This document shows positions 53,630-64,000 of a stretch of 64,000 bases of DNA, in pieces. The stretch is from assembly GCA_950097015.1 (NCBI GenBank), contig CATNEN010000008.1:1488001-1552000 (forward strand), in the 5' to 3' direction. A program made the position numbers and the translations under genes. The DNA comes from Macrostomum hystrix (Eukaryota; Platyhelminthes; Macrostomidae). A model generated the notes under the pieces. The model ran no database searches. It was not told the DNA's origin and saw only the letters and a program-made list of their open reading frames with translations. Within the stretch, counting starts at the first letter, position 1. Every line of letters starts with the position of its first letter.

Positions 53630-56600
53630 CCTTCCTGCCTTCCTTCCTTCCTTCCTTCCTTCCTTCCTTCCTTCCTTCCTGCCTTCCTTCCTTCCTTCCT
53701 TCCTTCCTTCCTTCCTTCCTTCCTTCCTTCCTTCCTTCCTTCCTTCCTTCCTTCCTGCCTTCCTTCCTTCCTTCCTTCCTTCCTTCCTGCCTTCCTTCCT
53801 TCCTTCCTGCCTTCCTTCCTTCCTTCCTGCCTTCCTTCCTTCCTTCCTTGTATGCGTGAAAATAGTAGCACAATACTTTGGTTTTAATTCCAAGAGAAGC
53901 AAAAACAGAACGCAAAATCGTGAAATTCAAGCCGTACACGCCTGAGCCCTCCAACTTGCTGCTCGTGCAAATTCAGCAATGCTTAGCGAGCAGGTCTTCC
54001 CTATCCAGGGGCTTCAGGCGCGTGCACAGATTTTTTACTTCGGTCAAAAGGGGAGTTCTAAAGCTTCGCCACCCCCCTTGGCGAAGACCAAAGTTGGCTG
54101 TCTCTCGCATTGAACCACCCCCACTTGCCTTCAAATGTGAGGATTTCTCTCTTTGACAAAACTGTCCCTGTTCCTCACTCCCTTAGGAAATTTCGCTTTG
54201 CTAAGTAATTATTGCCCGTATGGCGGCGAATTTCTGCTTTAAATTCTTGAAATTTGCTTCTTGGAGAACTTTTGCCTGCATATTATCGGCACCTAGTAGG
54301 ATTTCTAGGTGGAAAAGGAACTATTTCCTTGTACGAGCTAATACTGGTCAAATTTGTATGAGTTTAAAGAACAAGTCAAATGAGAATAACTAGTGGAAAA
54401 AGGTTTTGTCAACGATTGGATTCTTATTGAACATATCTCTGCACTCCCTACACAAAAAAGTGCTCTAAATCGCTACGAAATCTTCTGCACCATTTCAATT
54501 AGCGACTGCGCCACTCGGAGAATTAAAAAAAGCAAAAATCAATCACCCCTAAATCTATTAAACTTTGCCCACCCCAAACTCCGCCAACCCCAAACTCCGT
54601 CAACCCCAAACTCCGCCAACCCCCAAACTCCGCCAACCCCCAACTCCGCCAACCCCCAAACTCCGCCAACCCCCAACTCCGCCAACCCCCAAACTCCGCC
54701 AACCCCAAACCCCGGCAACCCCAAACTCCGCCAACCCCCAACTCCGACAACCCCCAACTCCGACAACCCCCAACTCCGACAACCCCCAACTCCGCTAACC
54801 CTCAAACTCCGCCAACCCCAAACCCCGGCAACCCCCAACTCTGCCAACCCCCAAAACTGCGCCAACCCCCCAAACTCCGCCAACCCCAAACCCCGGCAAC
54901 CCCCAACTCCGCCAACTCCAAACTCCGCCAACCCCAACTTAAAAAAACCCAAAAAAATCCACTCACCCTAAGCTAAACCAAACCCCAAAATCCGTCAAAT
55001 GCGTTTGAAACCTAAACCTGAATCTGAACACGAATTCTCCAATTCCTATTTATTGTCAGGTACTGAAAAGTCTAAATATTTACTAACTTTGTGTGTAGAC
55101 ATTCTTCAAGCTTTTAACACAGAAACCTTCGGACGAAAGGAAGTTAAAAGAATATTCGATAAAAAATCCATAAGTCATTTGTCTTTGCCACCCTACTCTG
55201 AGTGACTAGCCGAGGGTAACCAACGGAAAAAGCTGATTAAAATTCGTAGGTAGACTGCAGTCCCACAAATTCAGATGAGCTAGAAGTGTCAGGTGCTAAC
55301 TAGAGATGCTTATAAACTTTGTGACGGACGCAGTAAATACGGATTAAATGCAATTAAGGCATATTACAAGGTGTCGAAGAGAGAAAGCTTCAAGAAGCTA
55401 TTTTAAATAGCTTCTACTTCCCTAACTTTTAGAATTCAGAATTTAATTTTTTATGAAAGCCAATTCGTTAAAGCGGCGAACAGGGAAATTCTCTGTTAAA
55501 ATTTTTTATCCTTTAAGCTTTTGTAAGCTGAATGCCAATAATCTCAGGGTCGCATAATATTTAGAGGGATATTGTGGGATGGTCAGCGGGCCCTTATCCC
55601 CAGTCCATTATCCCCAGTGAATAGAATTTTTTTATTTTGTATCAACATAAACACCTACGTTTTCAGCAGTCAAGAACAAGTCTCTAAGACAGCTTTCACT
55701 GAATATTAGGCCCCTTAGCGAAAACTTTTTCTATACATATCGACTGATTTTGGATTTTCGTAATCTTTACCAAACCTTTGAATGGTCTTTTAGCTAGTCT
55801 TAGAGCCACTAATATAATCTAGTAGATTCTAGTCTAATCTAGGAGATTCCAGTCTAATCTAGGAGATTCTAGTCTAATCTAGGAGCCTCCAGTCTAATCT
55901 AGGAGATTCCAGTCTGATCTAGGAGATTCTGGTCTAATCTAGGAGATTCCAGTCTGATCTAGGAGATTCTAGTCTAATCTAGGAGCTTCCAGTCTGATCT
56001 AGTAGCTTCTAGTCTGATCTAGAAGCTTCCAGTCTGATCTAGGAGCTTCCAGTCTGATCTAGGAGCTTCCAGTCTGATCTAGGAGCTTCCAGTCTGATCA
56101 AGGAGCTTCCAGTCTGATCAAGGAGCTTCCAGTCTGATCTAGGAGCTTCCAGTCTGATCTAGTAGCTTCTAGTCTGATCTAGGAGCTTCTAGTCTGATCT
56201 AGGAGCTTCCAGTCTAATCTAGGAGCTTCCAGTCTGATCTAGGAGCTTCCAGTCTGATCTAGGAGCTTCCAGTCTGATCTAGGAGATTCTAGTCTGATCT
56301 AGGAGATTCTAGTCTGATCTAGGAGATTCTAGTCTGATCTAGGAGCTTCCAGTCTAATCTAGGAAATTCTAGTCTAATCTAGGAGATTCTAGTCTAATCT
56401 AGGAGATTCTAGTCTAATCTAGGAGATTCTAGTCTAATCTAGGAGCTTCCAGTCTGATCAAGGAGCTTCCAGTCTGATCTAGGAGCTTCCAGTCTGATCT
56501 AGGAGCTTCCAGTCTAATCTAGGAGATTCTAGTCTGATCTAGGAGCTTCCAGTCTGATCTAGGAGCTTCCAGTCTGATCTAGGAGCTTCCAGTCTGATCT

Positions 56601-59600
56601 AGGAGCTTCCAGTCTGATCTAGGAAATTCTAGTCTAATCTAGGAGATTCTAGTCTAATCTAGGAGATTCTAGTCTAATCTAGGAGATTCTAGTCTAATCT
56701 AGGAGATTCTAGTCTAATCTAGGAGATTCTAGTCTGATCTAGGAGATTCTAGTCTGATCTAGGAGCTTCCAGTCTAATCTAGGAAATTCTAGTCTAATCT
56801 AGGAGATTCTAGTCTAATCTAGGAGATTCTAGTCTAATCTAGGAGATTCTAGTCTAATCTAGGAGCTTCTAGTCTGATCTAGGAGCTTCCAGTCTGATCA
56901 AGGAGCTTCCAGTCTGATCTAGGAGCTTCCAGTCTGATCTAGGAGCTTCCAGTCTAATCTAGGAGATTCTAGTCTGATCTAGGAGCTTCCAGTCTGATCT
57001 AGGAGCTTCCAGTCTGATCTAGGAGCTTCCAGTCTGATCTAGGAGCTTCCAGTCTGATCTAGGAAATTCTAGTCTAATCTAGGAGATTCTAGTCTAATCT
57101 AGGAGATTCTAGTCTAATCTAGGAGATTCTAGTCTAATCTAGGAGATTCTAGTCTAATCTAGGAGATTCTAGTCTGATCTAGGAGATTCTAGTCTAATCT
57201 AGGAGATTCTAGTCTAATTCTATTCTATTCTAGTGAGATTCTAGTCTAATCTAGGAGATTCTGGTCTAATCTAGGAGATTCTAGTCTAATCTAGGAGATT
57301 CTAGTATAATCTAGGAGATTCTACGGAGATTCTAGTCTAATCTAGGAGATTCTACGGAGATTCTAGTCTAATCTAGGAGATTCTACGGAGATTCTAGTCT
57401 AATCTAGGAGATTCTACGGAGATTCTAGTCTAATCTAGGAGATTCTACGGAGATTCTAGTCTAATCTAGGAGATTCTACGGAGATTCTAGTCTAATCTAG
57501 GAGATTCTACGGAGATTCTAGTCTAATCTAGGAGATTCTAGTCTAATCTAGGAGATTCTACGGAGATTCTAGTCTAATCTAGGAGATTCTACGGAGATTC
57601 TAGTCTAATCTAGGAGATTCTAGTCTAATCTAGGAGATTCTACGGAGATTCTAGTCTAATCTAGGAGATTCTACGGAGATTCTAGTCTAATCTAGGAGAT
57701 TCTACGGAGATTCTAGTCTAATCTAGGAGATTCTACGGAGATTCTAGTCTAATCTAGGAGATTCTACGGAGATTCTAGTCTAATCTAGGAGATTCTAGTC
57801 TAATCTTTTAGATTCTGATCCTGGAGTTGCTAGTTAAGCTCAATCGACCCCACCAAACCAAACCCCAGATAACCAAAGCAATGTCCGAATCGGATGTTGG
57901 CCAGCTGCACCGCCTCCGGATTCGAGTCTGGGACTGCGGTCAACCGCCGCTGTCCACCGACACAGAGGTTCGTCTTCGCATCGATCGTTCCCAACCGCGC
58001 GTACATCACAACCAACAGCAGCAGCAACAGCCGCAGCCAGATGGCACAGTGTTGGACAGATCAGCTGACTATCCGGTTGATGGCGCAATCAACGGAGACC
58101 CGGCGACATCGTCCAGACGCAACGGCGCCAGCGGCGGCGGTCGCGGCGGCTCTTCCTCCGTCGCCGTGTTGTCTGGTGCCGGTAGTCTGGTTGTTGCCGC
58201 GGTCGCCGTTGCCTGCGCTCTCGTACTGCTGCTGCTTGTGCTGACTGTGTTCATGTGCCATCGACGCGGCCTCCTCTTCGTCACTGAAGACGTCGCCACG
58301 GATGCGGACGCCGCCGCTGTCACCGCCGTTACCGCCACTGCATCTGCCGGCGGCGGTGGCTCGGCGCATTTTGTTGCTCGCGGCGGAGTCGAGCCCTGGA
58401 AGATGGGCAGTCATCGAAGGCAGGACACGGCGGCGTCAAGGGCTTTCCTGTCCGGTCAGCCCCGAGGGAACGACACAGCGACGCGAGAAAAGGTGAGAAA
58501 TGCAATCAATTTCTATGAAGAAATTGCAGTTGTAATCGTCATATGACCCTACTGTCAGTAGCTACAGATGTTTACATTCTTGAGGTAAAATTATCTAAAA
58601 TTTTCAGTTCTTTCCTTCCGTGACGTCATCATTGGATCATTCGGCTGAGACTGCGCTGACCTTCGAGGACTATCTCACCTGCCAGAGGCGAGCGCGCGTT
58701 CGAGGTCCGGGACGAGGTAAAGAAACTGGCTGCGCAGTCAGTGATACTAATGACATTTTTTCCTTAAAATGGGAATGCGAAAAACAATAAAGACTATATT
58801 CTATTAAATTATTATTCATCAATAAACTCCGCCAACCCCCAAACTCCGCCAACCCCCAAACTCCACCAACCGCAAACTCCACCAACCCCAAACTCCGCCA
58901 ACCCCCAAACTCCACCAACCCCAAACTCCGCCAACCCCAAACTCCACCAACCCCAAACTCCGCCAAACTCAAACTGCTCCGCCAACCCCAAACTCCACCA
59001 ACCCCAAACTCCGCCAACCCCAAACTCCACCAACCCCAAACTCCGCCAACCCCAAACTCCGCCAACCCCAAACTCCGCCAACCCCAAACTCCGCCAAACT
59101 CAAACTGCTCCGCCAACCCCAAACTCCACCAACCCCAAACTCCGCCAACCCCAAACTCCGCCAACCCCAAACTCCGCCAACCCAAGCTCCACCAAACCCA
59201 AACTCCACCACCCCAAACTCCACCAACCCCAAACTCCGCCAAACTCAAACTGCTCCGCCAACCCCAAACTCCACCAACCCCAAACTCCGCCAACCCCAAA
59301 CTCCGCCAACCCCAAACTCCGCCAACCCCAAACTCCGCCAAACTCAAACTGCTCCGCCAACCCCAAACTCCACCAACCCCAAACTCCGCCAACCCCAAAC
59401 TCCGCCAACCCCAAACTCCGCCAACCCAAGCTCCACCAAACCCAAACTCCACCACCCCAAACTCCACCAACCCCAAACTCCGCCAAACTCAAACTGCTCC
59501 GCCAACCCCAAACTCCACCAACCCCAAACTCCGCCAACCCCAGCTCCAAAAATTCAAAGCATCTTATCTTAAACTGAATCTCCAAACTTAAACAATTTAT

Positions 59601-59883
59601 TTCTTTAACTCGATTGAAAATGCCGAAACACGCAGACATTGGCGGCGCCACAATGAGTCGAAGTCGTTCAGGTGGCGATGGCTACGAACCGGCGCTGCTT
59701 TCGTCGCCATCCCGAGGCGCCACAAATCGCGTGACCTCAACGGCTGTGTCCTCGGTGGCGGGGCCAGCCGATGGCGGTGGCGGAGCCTATTACGACTTGG
59801 AGCTGCAGCCGGGAGTGCTGTTTGACCGCACACTGAATCACCAGGGGCGGCTCTACAGTGTGCCAAAGGCCAGCTATGTATAG
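44029..59883 (+). CDS. Protocadherin with seven cadherin repeats (7 exons)
   Basis: Exons 44029-44621, 48386-49370, 49516-49758, 52644-53249, 57869-58492, 58608-58716 and 59636-59883; phases close to give 1135 aa. A signal peptide (FLALALALLKAATA) leads. Seven extracellular cadherin domains are marked by the calcium-binding motifs DRNDHSPSF, DVNDHRPVF, DVNDNAPG, DLNDEAPEF, NVNDELPKF and DANDCAPV, with matching LDRE, DADSGDNA, DADEGANG and DPDQPDGG motifs. EC7 runs across exons 4 and 5 (acceptor CCCCAG before ATAACC), followed by a Gln-rich stalk, one membrane span at about residues 906-938 (LVVAAVAVACALVLLLLVL) and a cytoplasmic tail of about 197 aa with no catenin-binding region seen. The architecture is that of non-clustered protocadherins, which mediate calcium-dependent homophilic adhesion. 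Each long intron carries minisatellites, some touching splice sites. The exon 5 acceptor is the least certain junction. Confidence 0.9.
44622..46319. other. Protocadherin intron 1, non-repetitive part
   Basis: AT-rich intron; a G9 run is near 45190. No exon was recognised. Confidence 0.45.
46320..47545. repeat. 15-bp based minisatellite (TCTCCCAGTCTCTCC / GAATCCCTCCCAATC)
   Basis: Units of 30 and 45 bp built from 15-bp half-units in protocadherin intron 1, strongly pyrimidine-rich on the plus strand. All frames on both strands are largely open, giving 280-430-aa spurious ORFs. Confidence 0.97.
48146..48372. repeat. 14-bp minisatellite (TCTGAAATCGGAAA)
   Basis: About 16 units. The array ends 13 bp before protocadherin exon 2, leaving only CCATCTGATTCTCAG between array and exon. 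Confidence 0.96.
49925..51345. repeat. 19-bp minisatellite (GGGAAAGTATGGGAAGTTT)
   Basis: About 75 units with GGGGATTTT, GGGGAGTTT and GGTGAGTTT variants, in protocadherin intron 3. Purine-rich on the sense strand. Many short ORFs on both strands are artefacts. Confidence 0.97.
51346..52023. other. Protocadherin intron 3, unique part
   Basis: No exon or repeat recognised between the two arrays of this intron. Confidence 0.45.
52024..52595. repeat. 17-bp minisatellite (CAGTTCAGGGTGTCTGT)
   Basis: About 34 units, ending some 48 bp before the acceptor of protocadherin exon 4. Confidence 0.97.
53258..53848. repeat. (CCTT)n microsatellite with CCTG interruptions
   Basis: About 148 tetranucleotides, starting nine bases after the donor of protocadherin exon 4. 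CCTG variants occur at semi-regular spacing. If the intron is kept, the frame from exon 4 stays open to 53945 and encodes an FLPS repeat. Confidence 0.98.
53849..54561. other. Protocadherin intron 4, unique part
   Basis: No exon recognised. Confidence 0.4.
54562..54945. repeat. 16/17-bp repeat of the CCCCAAACTCCGCCAA family, first locus
   Basis: About 24 units in protocadherin intron 4, with CCCCGGCAA and CCGACAA variants. The same family is found at 58822-59548 and 60260-60612. Confidence 0.95.
54946..55814. other. Protocadherin intron 4, unique part
   Basis: AT-rich, no exon recognised. Confidence 0.4.
55815..57818. repeat. 20-bp minisatellite (AATCTAGGAGATTCTAGTCT), about 2 kb
   Basis: About 100 units. 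Variant blocks recur: AGGAGCTTCCAGTCTAATCT followed by AGGAAATTCT is at both 56341 and 56761, a 420-bp (21-unit) higher-order period. From 57320 on, an ACGGAGATTCT insertion defines a second sub-array. It ends about 50 bp before protocadherin exon 5. Confidence 0.97.
58822..59548. repeat. 17-bp repeat, CCAAACTCCGCCAACCC family, second locus
   Basis: About 42 units in protocadherin intron 6, between exon 6 and the last exon. A longer block containing AAACTCAAACTGCTCCGCC recurs several times, giving a higher-order structure. Confidence 0.96.
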
Positions 59884-60185
59884 CATAAATCCATGAACTA
59901 GATCTAGCAAAATTCAGAATACGATAATTTTAAGCGCCGCTTTGACAGCTGTCAATATTATTTAAACGGCGGCTCGCATTCTCTGCCTGTACAGCTCTTA
60001 TCTCGGACATTTTCTTGTTAAGCCGGTAAAAAGGTTACGGTAAAGTGTGAATTTAAAAAAACTTTTATGAGCTCAGTGCAGCTTTTTTAAGTTAAAATGT
60101 ACCTATTCATTTATCAAGAACTTGTTTGACTTATTCTCAAAAGTAAACATAATATTTTGAATAACAAGTACTCCTAGTGGTTGCT

Positions 60186-60191
60186 AATAAA
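60186..60191 (+). promoter_or_regulatory. Candidate poly(A) signal of the protocadherin
   Basis: AATAAA about 303 bp after the stop codon at 59881-59883 and before the third copy of the 17-bp family. Confidence 0.5.
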
Positions 60192-60259
60192 TTCAAATAT
60201 TCTATTTTTTAGATAAGCATTGTCGACCCAAAATACTTAAACTATAAAACCTTAGACAC

Positions 60260-60612
60260 CGCCATCCCAATCACCACCAACCCTGAACTCCACACAAAGT
60301 TAAACAACCCTAACCTCGACCAACCCCAAACTACGCAAAGTCCCAGACTCCGCCAACCCCAAACTCCGCCAACCCCAGACTCCGCCAACCCCAAAGTCCG
60401 CCAACCCCAAACTCCGCCAACCCCAGACTCCGCCAACCCCAGACTCCGCCAACCTCAGACTCCGCCAACCCCAGACTGCGCCAACCCCAAACTCCGCCAA
60501 CCCCAGACTCCGCCAACCTCAGACTCCGCCAACCCCAGACTGCGCCAACCTAAAGTCAACCAACCATAACCTCCACCAACCCCAAAGTCCGCCAACCCCA
60601 AACTTCGCCCAC
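60260..60612. repeat. 17-bp repeat, CCAAACTCCGCCAACCC family, third locus
   Basis: About 20 units with CCCCAGACTCCG variants, just downstream of the protocadherin poly(A) signal. Confidence 0.94.
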
Positions 60613-62084
60613 CCGCAAACGCATTTGAACAATTGTTATAGATTGAACGCGGAAATATTCTGATATGAGACAATGGACCATTTTTGAGCATTTGCGACAT
60701 ATTACTGATACTAATGCGTGCATTTTTATTTGCCCCATAATTTACTCGCGTTTTGGCTACAGTATTCAGTTATTATGTAGTTTAATATTAATAAAATAAT
60801 TTGCTTAAGTAAATTTTTAACTCGTTTATGAAGACTCAGACGTTGCCGTTGTCAGTTGTAAAGCAAAAGCATGGATTGATCTTGTAAATATTTAATATAA
60901 TGTTCTTAAAAATATGATAGCTAAAAACATTTATTTTTTTACGATCTGGAACAGAACGTTATGATTATTAACGAGAAAGTTCTTTTTGATCTAAAATAAT
61001 CGTGAGATTTTCCATAGACTTTCAAATCAATTATTTTTAGCTTTCTGTAGCACTACATCTATGCCCCAGTGCGAGTTCCTCTCGCTCTACCTCTCTCTTT
61101 CTCATTCTGCATCTCTCCTAATCACACTACCTCTCCCACCTGGCTTAGCAACGGGACTTGAGCCTATATCTTGCCTATCATTTACATCATTTGACCCAAG
61201 CAAAGCATTCTTTCGACACTGCAGCCGAAAAATTAATGGAGAGAGAGACAGACAGGGAGTTATCACACATCTATAGGCAACGGCCTCTGGGCTATGCAGT
61301 GTATTATAAACTGGTCAATAGCAGACACCTGGTAAAGCTTGAATTCATTGTGCACTTTATTTTTCTTCTTCTTCTCTCTCTCCCTCCCCCCTCTCGATCC
61401 GGCCCTGTTCCGGCCCAGCCGCTAAGCTAACAGTAGCCAGCCCCAAACACACACGCTCACTCTAGTGCTCATTTTTGCTTCTTATTTAATTATAGAGAAT
61501 ATAGTCAGTCTCATCTTTAAGCTTGCTAACCATCGCGACCTTAAGCTCTACCGCACTATTGTGCAGCCGAATATCCAACTATAAAATAACGCTACGCATT
61601 GTAGCCTGGCCTCTCTAAATTTGTTTGTCTGCTTGATTTTGTTCTTTTTTTCTTCTTTCTGCTTCAGGTGAGTTGAATTTTTTATCCAATTGTTTTCAGT
61701 TTTTAATAAAAAGTTTCTTTTGTTGCGTTTGAAATCAGGAATGGGATGAGACGAAGGAAAAAGAATATTTGGAAAATTGGAAATTTCAAACAATGAAGGA
61801 AAGTTTTTTCCTAAAAACAACACTCCACCGTACAAGCTACTCGCTGAGCTCATCACTCTGTTGGGAAAATTATTCACTAAAGGCACTTCACTTCAGTCGA
61901 TCTTGCAATAGACCCACTGGAGACAGGCAGTCAGACAGTCGTCCCTTCAGGTGCAAACCTACAGATAGGCCTCGCAAACTAACTTTGAAGATTACAGAGC
62001 CAGACAGATAAGAGGTGCTGAGAACGTACTGCGTAGCGTCACTTTATTTCAGACTTGACCTAAGCTGATTGGCCGAAAGTCCAA
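60613..62084. other. Spacer between protocadherin and the last gene
   Basis: AT-rich in the first half. No exon recognised. Confidence 0.4.
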
Positions 62085-62092
62085 TATAAAAA
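62085..62092 (+). promoter_or_regulatory. TATA box of the last gene
   Basis: TATAAAAA about 78 bp before the ATG at 62163. CACCTCAGACAGTC about 25-30 bp downstream is a possible transcription start. Confidence 0.55.
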
Positions 62093-62162
62093 TATACACC
62101 AAACCCTCTGCACCTCAGACAGTCTCTAACATACAGCCGTCAGTCAAGCCTGAGGCTCCACA

Positions 62163-64000
62163 ATGACACTAGAAGGCTCCGCTTCGCTTACGTCATCGTC
62201 GATGAAAACGGCAGAAACTCCGGCTCCCTCGTTAGTAGCGGACTTGGCTCCGGCGGCAGCCGCCATGGACTCGCAGACAACCATTCGGCTGTTGCCGTTT
62301 GGCTTCGAGGAGCGAGTCAACTTCGACGCCCGCCAGGAGCTTCAGAAGACGCGTAGTCGACACTTCAAAGTGCCGCCGGCGATTCCCGACGACGACATCT
62401 GGCGCAGGCCGCCGCCAGACTTTCGTCCGCAGGCCTGGGAGCCGCGACCGCCGAAGCGGAACAGCCGGGACGCCATGCAGCCTTGGCGCTTCCGACTGCC
62501 CAGCGATGAGCGCTACACCGCGGCGGCTGCGGTTGCGCCAGCCGATCGTCTGCCGATGCTCGGACAAGCACATCAGCTGAAGAGGCAGCAGCAGCAGCGA
62601 ATGCAGACTCTGTTCAGATTGATGCGGCCCAACACGGCCCGGCAACGCTTTGTACAGGAGGGCACCCTGCCCAGGGATCCGTACAGAACGGCCGGCCCGC
62701 ACGACTTCAGGCAGGTTAGTCACCCCTGACAGAAATCAACTTTGTTGATTGTTGTTGTTGTTGACATCACTCCCTTAAGTAGTAACACTGCAACTGTCTC
62801 ACACGAGCTAGATCGAAATCGAGGACTTTGTTTAAAAGAACCTAATCATTAGACACATCCTCAATGCGTTTTAAGCCCAGCAACAATAAGGGTTGAATGT
62901 AGGCACACTATCATATGTGTACACGTGACCTCTGCCCGGACTTTCTCATCGTCCGGCACTATGCACTGTGCATCTCACTGTACCTCTTGTGGTTGACCCT
63001 TAAGGGCGTAAATTGCACAACAAGCCCCTCAAGCCTTCTCTCTAGGGCTGCGCCCCAACTAAATGTGGCCTCGCCGCGGATCGGAGCCGATAGACATTTT
63101 GCATGAGTGGGACGCGCTACCGTTCTACCCACTGACCCCAACGCATCACCGATTGCAGTATCCGCCGATTCAGTCGCTCGGACTCCCAGAGTTCACCACG
63201 GCAATTGAAAAGGATCCGTACAATATCCGCTTCCTGTCTAAAAATAAGGATACAAGTGAGCATTGCAATAGTCTGTTGCGTAATTGTGATCCGAGTTTTT
63301 GTGATTACTAGTCGCTCAACAGGTGTGGTAGAGCTGTACTGGTCGGAAGAACTAAAGAAATCACTAGTAAATCTAACGTCATCAGGCTAATTAAACAGTG
63401 TAAGTGGTTTGGACCACAAAATTGGTGACTCGCAACTGAGTCGGCAGTTCTGCCCATTTCACTGACTCCTGAGCACACTATGCACACAGATACCGAATGT
63501 AGGCGTTCCCAAACACATTTCTGTAACGTCTGCCCTGATGTTCTCATTGTCAGGTAGTGCACGCATTTAGGGAGCCTTCGGGGTAGGCCTTCAGTGGGGT
63601 AAATTGCTCATATGATTGTGGCCTCAACGCGGAATCGAACTCAGGGACCTGGGTGTGGGAACGCGTCAGTAGCTCACAATATAGCTAATTATGTCACTTA
63701 AGACTGATCTTAATTCACAACTAGAAAAAACTGACATAAACTTTAACTGCTCTCGATCAGTTGTTGGACCTCTTCACGAGATCAGAAACATGAGAGATGC
63801 GTCTGGCACAATGTGGTCTGCCGTTCGCCAGCCGCCTAAGTGGGATCCGAGACTCCACCTGCAGAAAAATCGATTCCCAAACACCTCGTGCGAGTACACT
63901 GTGAGTGACGAATTTCTTTTTGTGAACAATCTTTCTAAAAAATAAGTAAGAAAATGTTAACCCGAACGGACCAATTCCTACAGCGCTATCGACCTCAAAA
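62163..64000 (+). CDS. Unrecognised Pro/Arg-rich protein, partial (runs off the window)
   Basis: Exon 1 is 62163-62714 (184 codons, phase 0 at CAG before GTTAGT): Thr/Ser/Ala-rich start, then LLPFGFEERVNFDARQEL, a Pro-rich stretch (DDDIWRRPPPDFRP) and a Gln-rich helix. Exon 2 ends at 63255 before GTGAGC and encodes DALPFYPLTPTHHRLQYPP and GLPEFTTAIEKDPYNIRF; its acceptor is not settled (AG before CCGATAGAC at about 63087, or before TGGGACGCG at about 63107, fit the phase but lack pyrimidine tracts). Exon 3 is 63761-63900 (MRDASGTMWSAVRQPPKWDP). A further exon appears to begin at 63984 after TTCCTACAG. Pro/Tyr/Trp-rich short motifs of this kind are common in ciliary and sperm-tail microtubule proteins, but that is only an impression. 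A SINE abuts exon 2. Confidence 0.65.
62886..63087 (-). mobile_element. tRNA-derived SINE, copy 2
   Basis: On the minus strand CCGCGGCGAGGCCACATTTA, GAGAGAAGGCTTGAGGGG and GTTGTGCAATTTACGCCC match copy 1 at 19552 in the same order. The tRNA-like head is truncated at the B-box equivalent, where exon 2 of the last gene begins. Confidence 0.7.
63415..63695 (-). mobile_element. tRNA-derived SINE, copy 3
   Basis: Minus strand: an A-box-like AGCTATATTGTGAGC, then a B box (GAGTTCGATTCCGCG), GAGGCCACA, GAGCAATTTACCCC, TGTGCTCAGGAGTCAGTGAA and GGGCAGAACTGCC. It is the most complete head of the family in the window and lies in intron 2 of the last gene. Confidence 0.7.

Overview
The window is eukaryotic nuclear DNA from an invertebrate bilaterian. 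Every well-supported gene is split by GT-AG introns, and coding exons are GC-rich while introns and spacers are AT-rich. Gene content is animal: a Cys-loop receptor, a tetraspanin, an ANTP-class homeobox, a tamalin-type PDZ protein and a protocadherin. A flatworm or other spiralian fits best, but this is an inference from gene content and repeat style; no diagnostic marker is present.

Layout, left to right. (1) 2551-3855 (+): 3' terminal exon of an ACBD4/5-like acyl-CoA-binding, tail-anchored protein, preceded by a 2-kb minisatellite. (2) 9599-19448 (+): non-alpha nicotinic acetylcholine receptor-type subunit, 8 exons, 509 aa. It has a second phase-compatible copy of its N-terminal exon (10744-10959) inside intron 1 and a complete nested single-exon gene for a secreted protein (16916-17662) inside intron 6. 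(3) 20765-23449 (-): tetraspanin, 7 exons, 291 aa. (4) 25266-28718 (-): NK-like/ANTP homeobox gene, 3 exons, 347 aa, with the homeodomain interrupted by an intron filled with a 12-bp minisatellite. (5) 35717-36494 (-): short tamalin/CYTIP-like PDZ protein, 2 exons, 188 aa. (6) 44029-59883 (+): seven-cadherin-repeat protocadherin, 7 exons, 1135 aa. (7) 62163 to the window end (+): an unrecognised Pro/Arg-rich gene with a clear TATA promoter, running off the edge. Exon junctions were set by eye from GT/AG sites, phase and family alignment; phases close for genes 2 to 6.

The dominant non-genic feature is tandem repetition. About thirty distinct minisatellites (units 4-120 bp) cover roughly 25 kb, near 39% by my hand sum. 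Nearly every long intron has its own array, and several arrays begin or end within about 15 bp of a splice site. Many are stop-free in one or more frames, which produces long spurious ORFs. Some arrays show higher-order periods that are exact multiples of the unit (416 = 26x16, 492 = 41x12, 420 = 21x20). One array of more than 2 kb carries an E-box (CACCTG or CACGTG) in nearly every unit upstream of the homeobox gene. A tRNA-derived SINE family of about 240 bp is present in at least three copies plus a fragment, one copy abutting an exon of the last gene.

Most genes encode surface, adhesion or signalling proteins (receptor subunit, tetraspanin, protocadherin, PDZ scaffold), but nothing in the sequence shows that they act together. 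No CRISPR array, operon, prokaryotic gene or virus was found.
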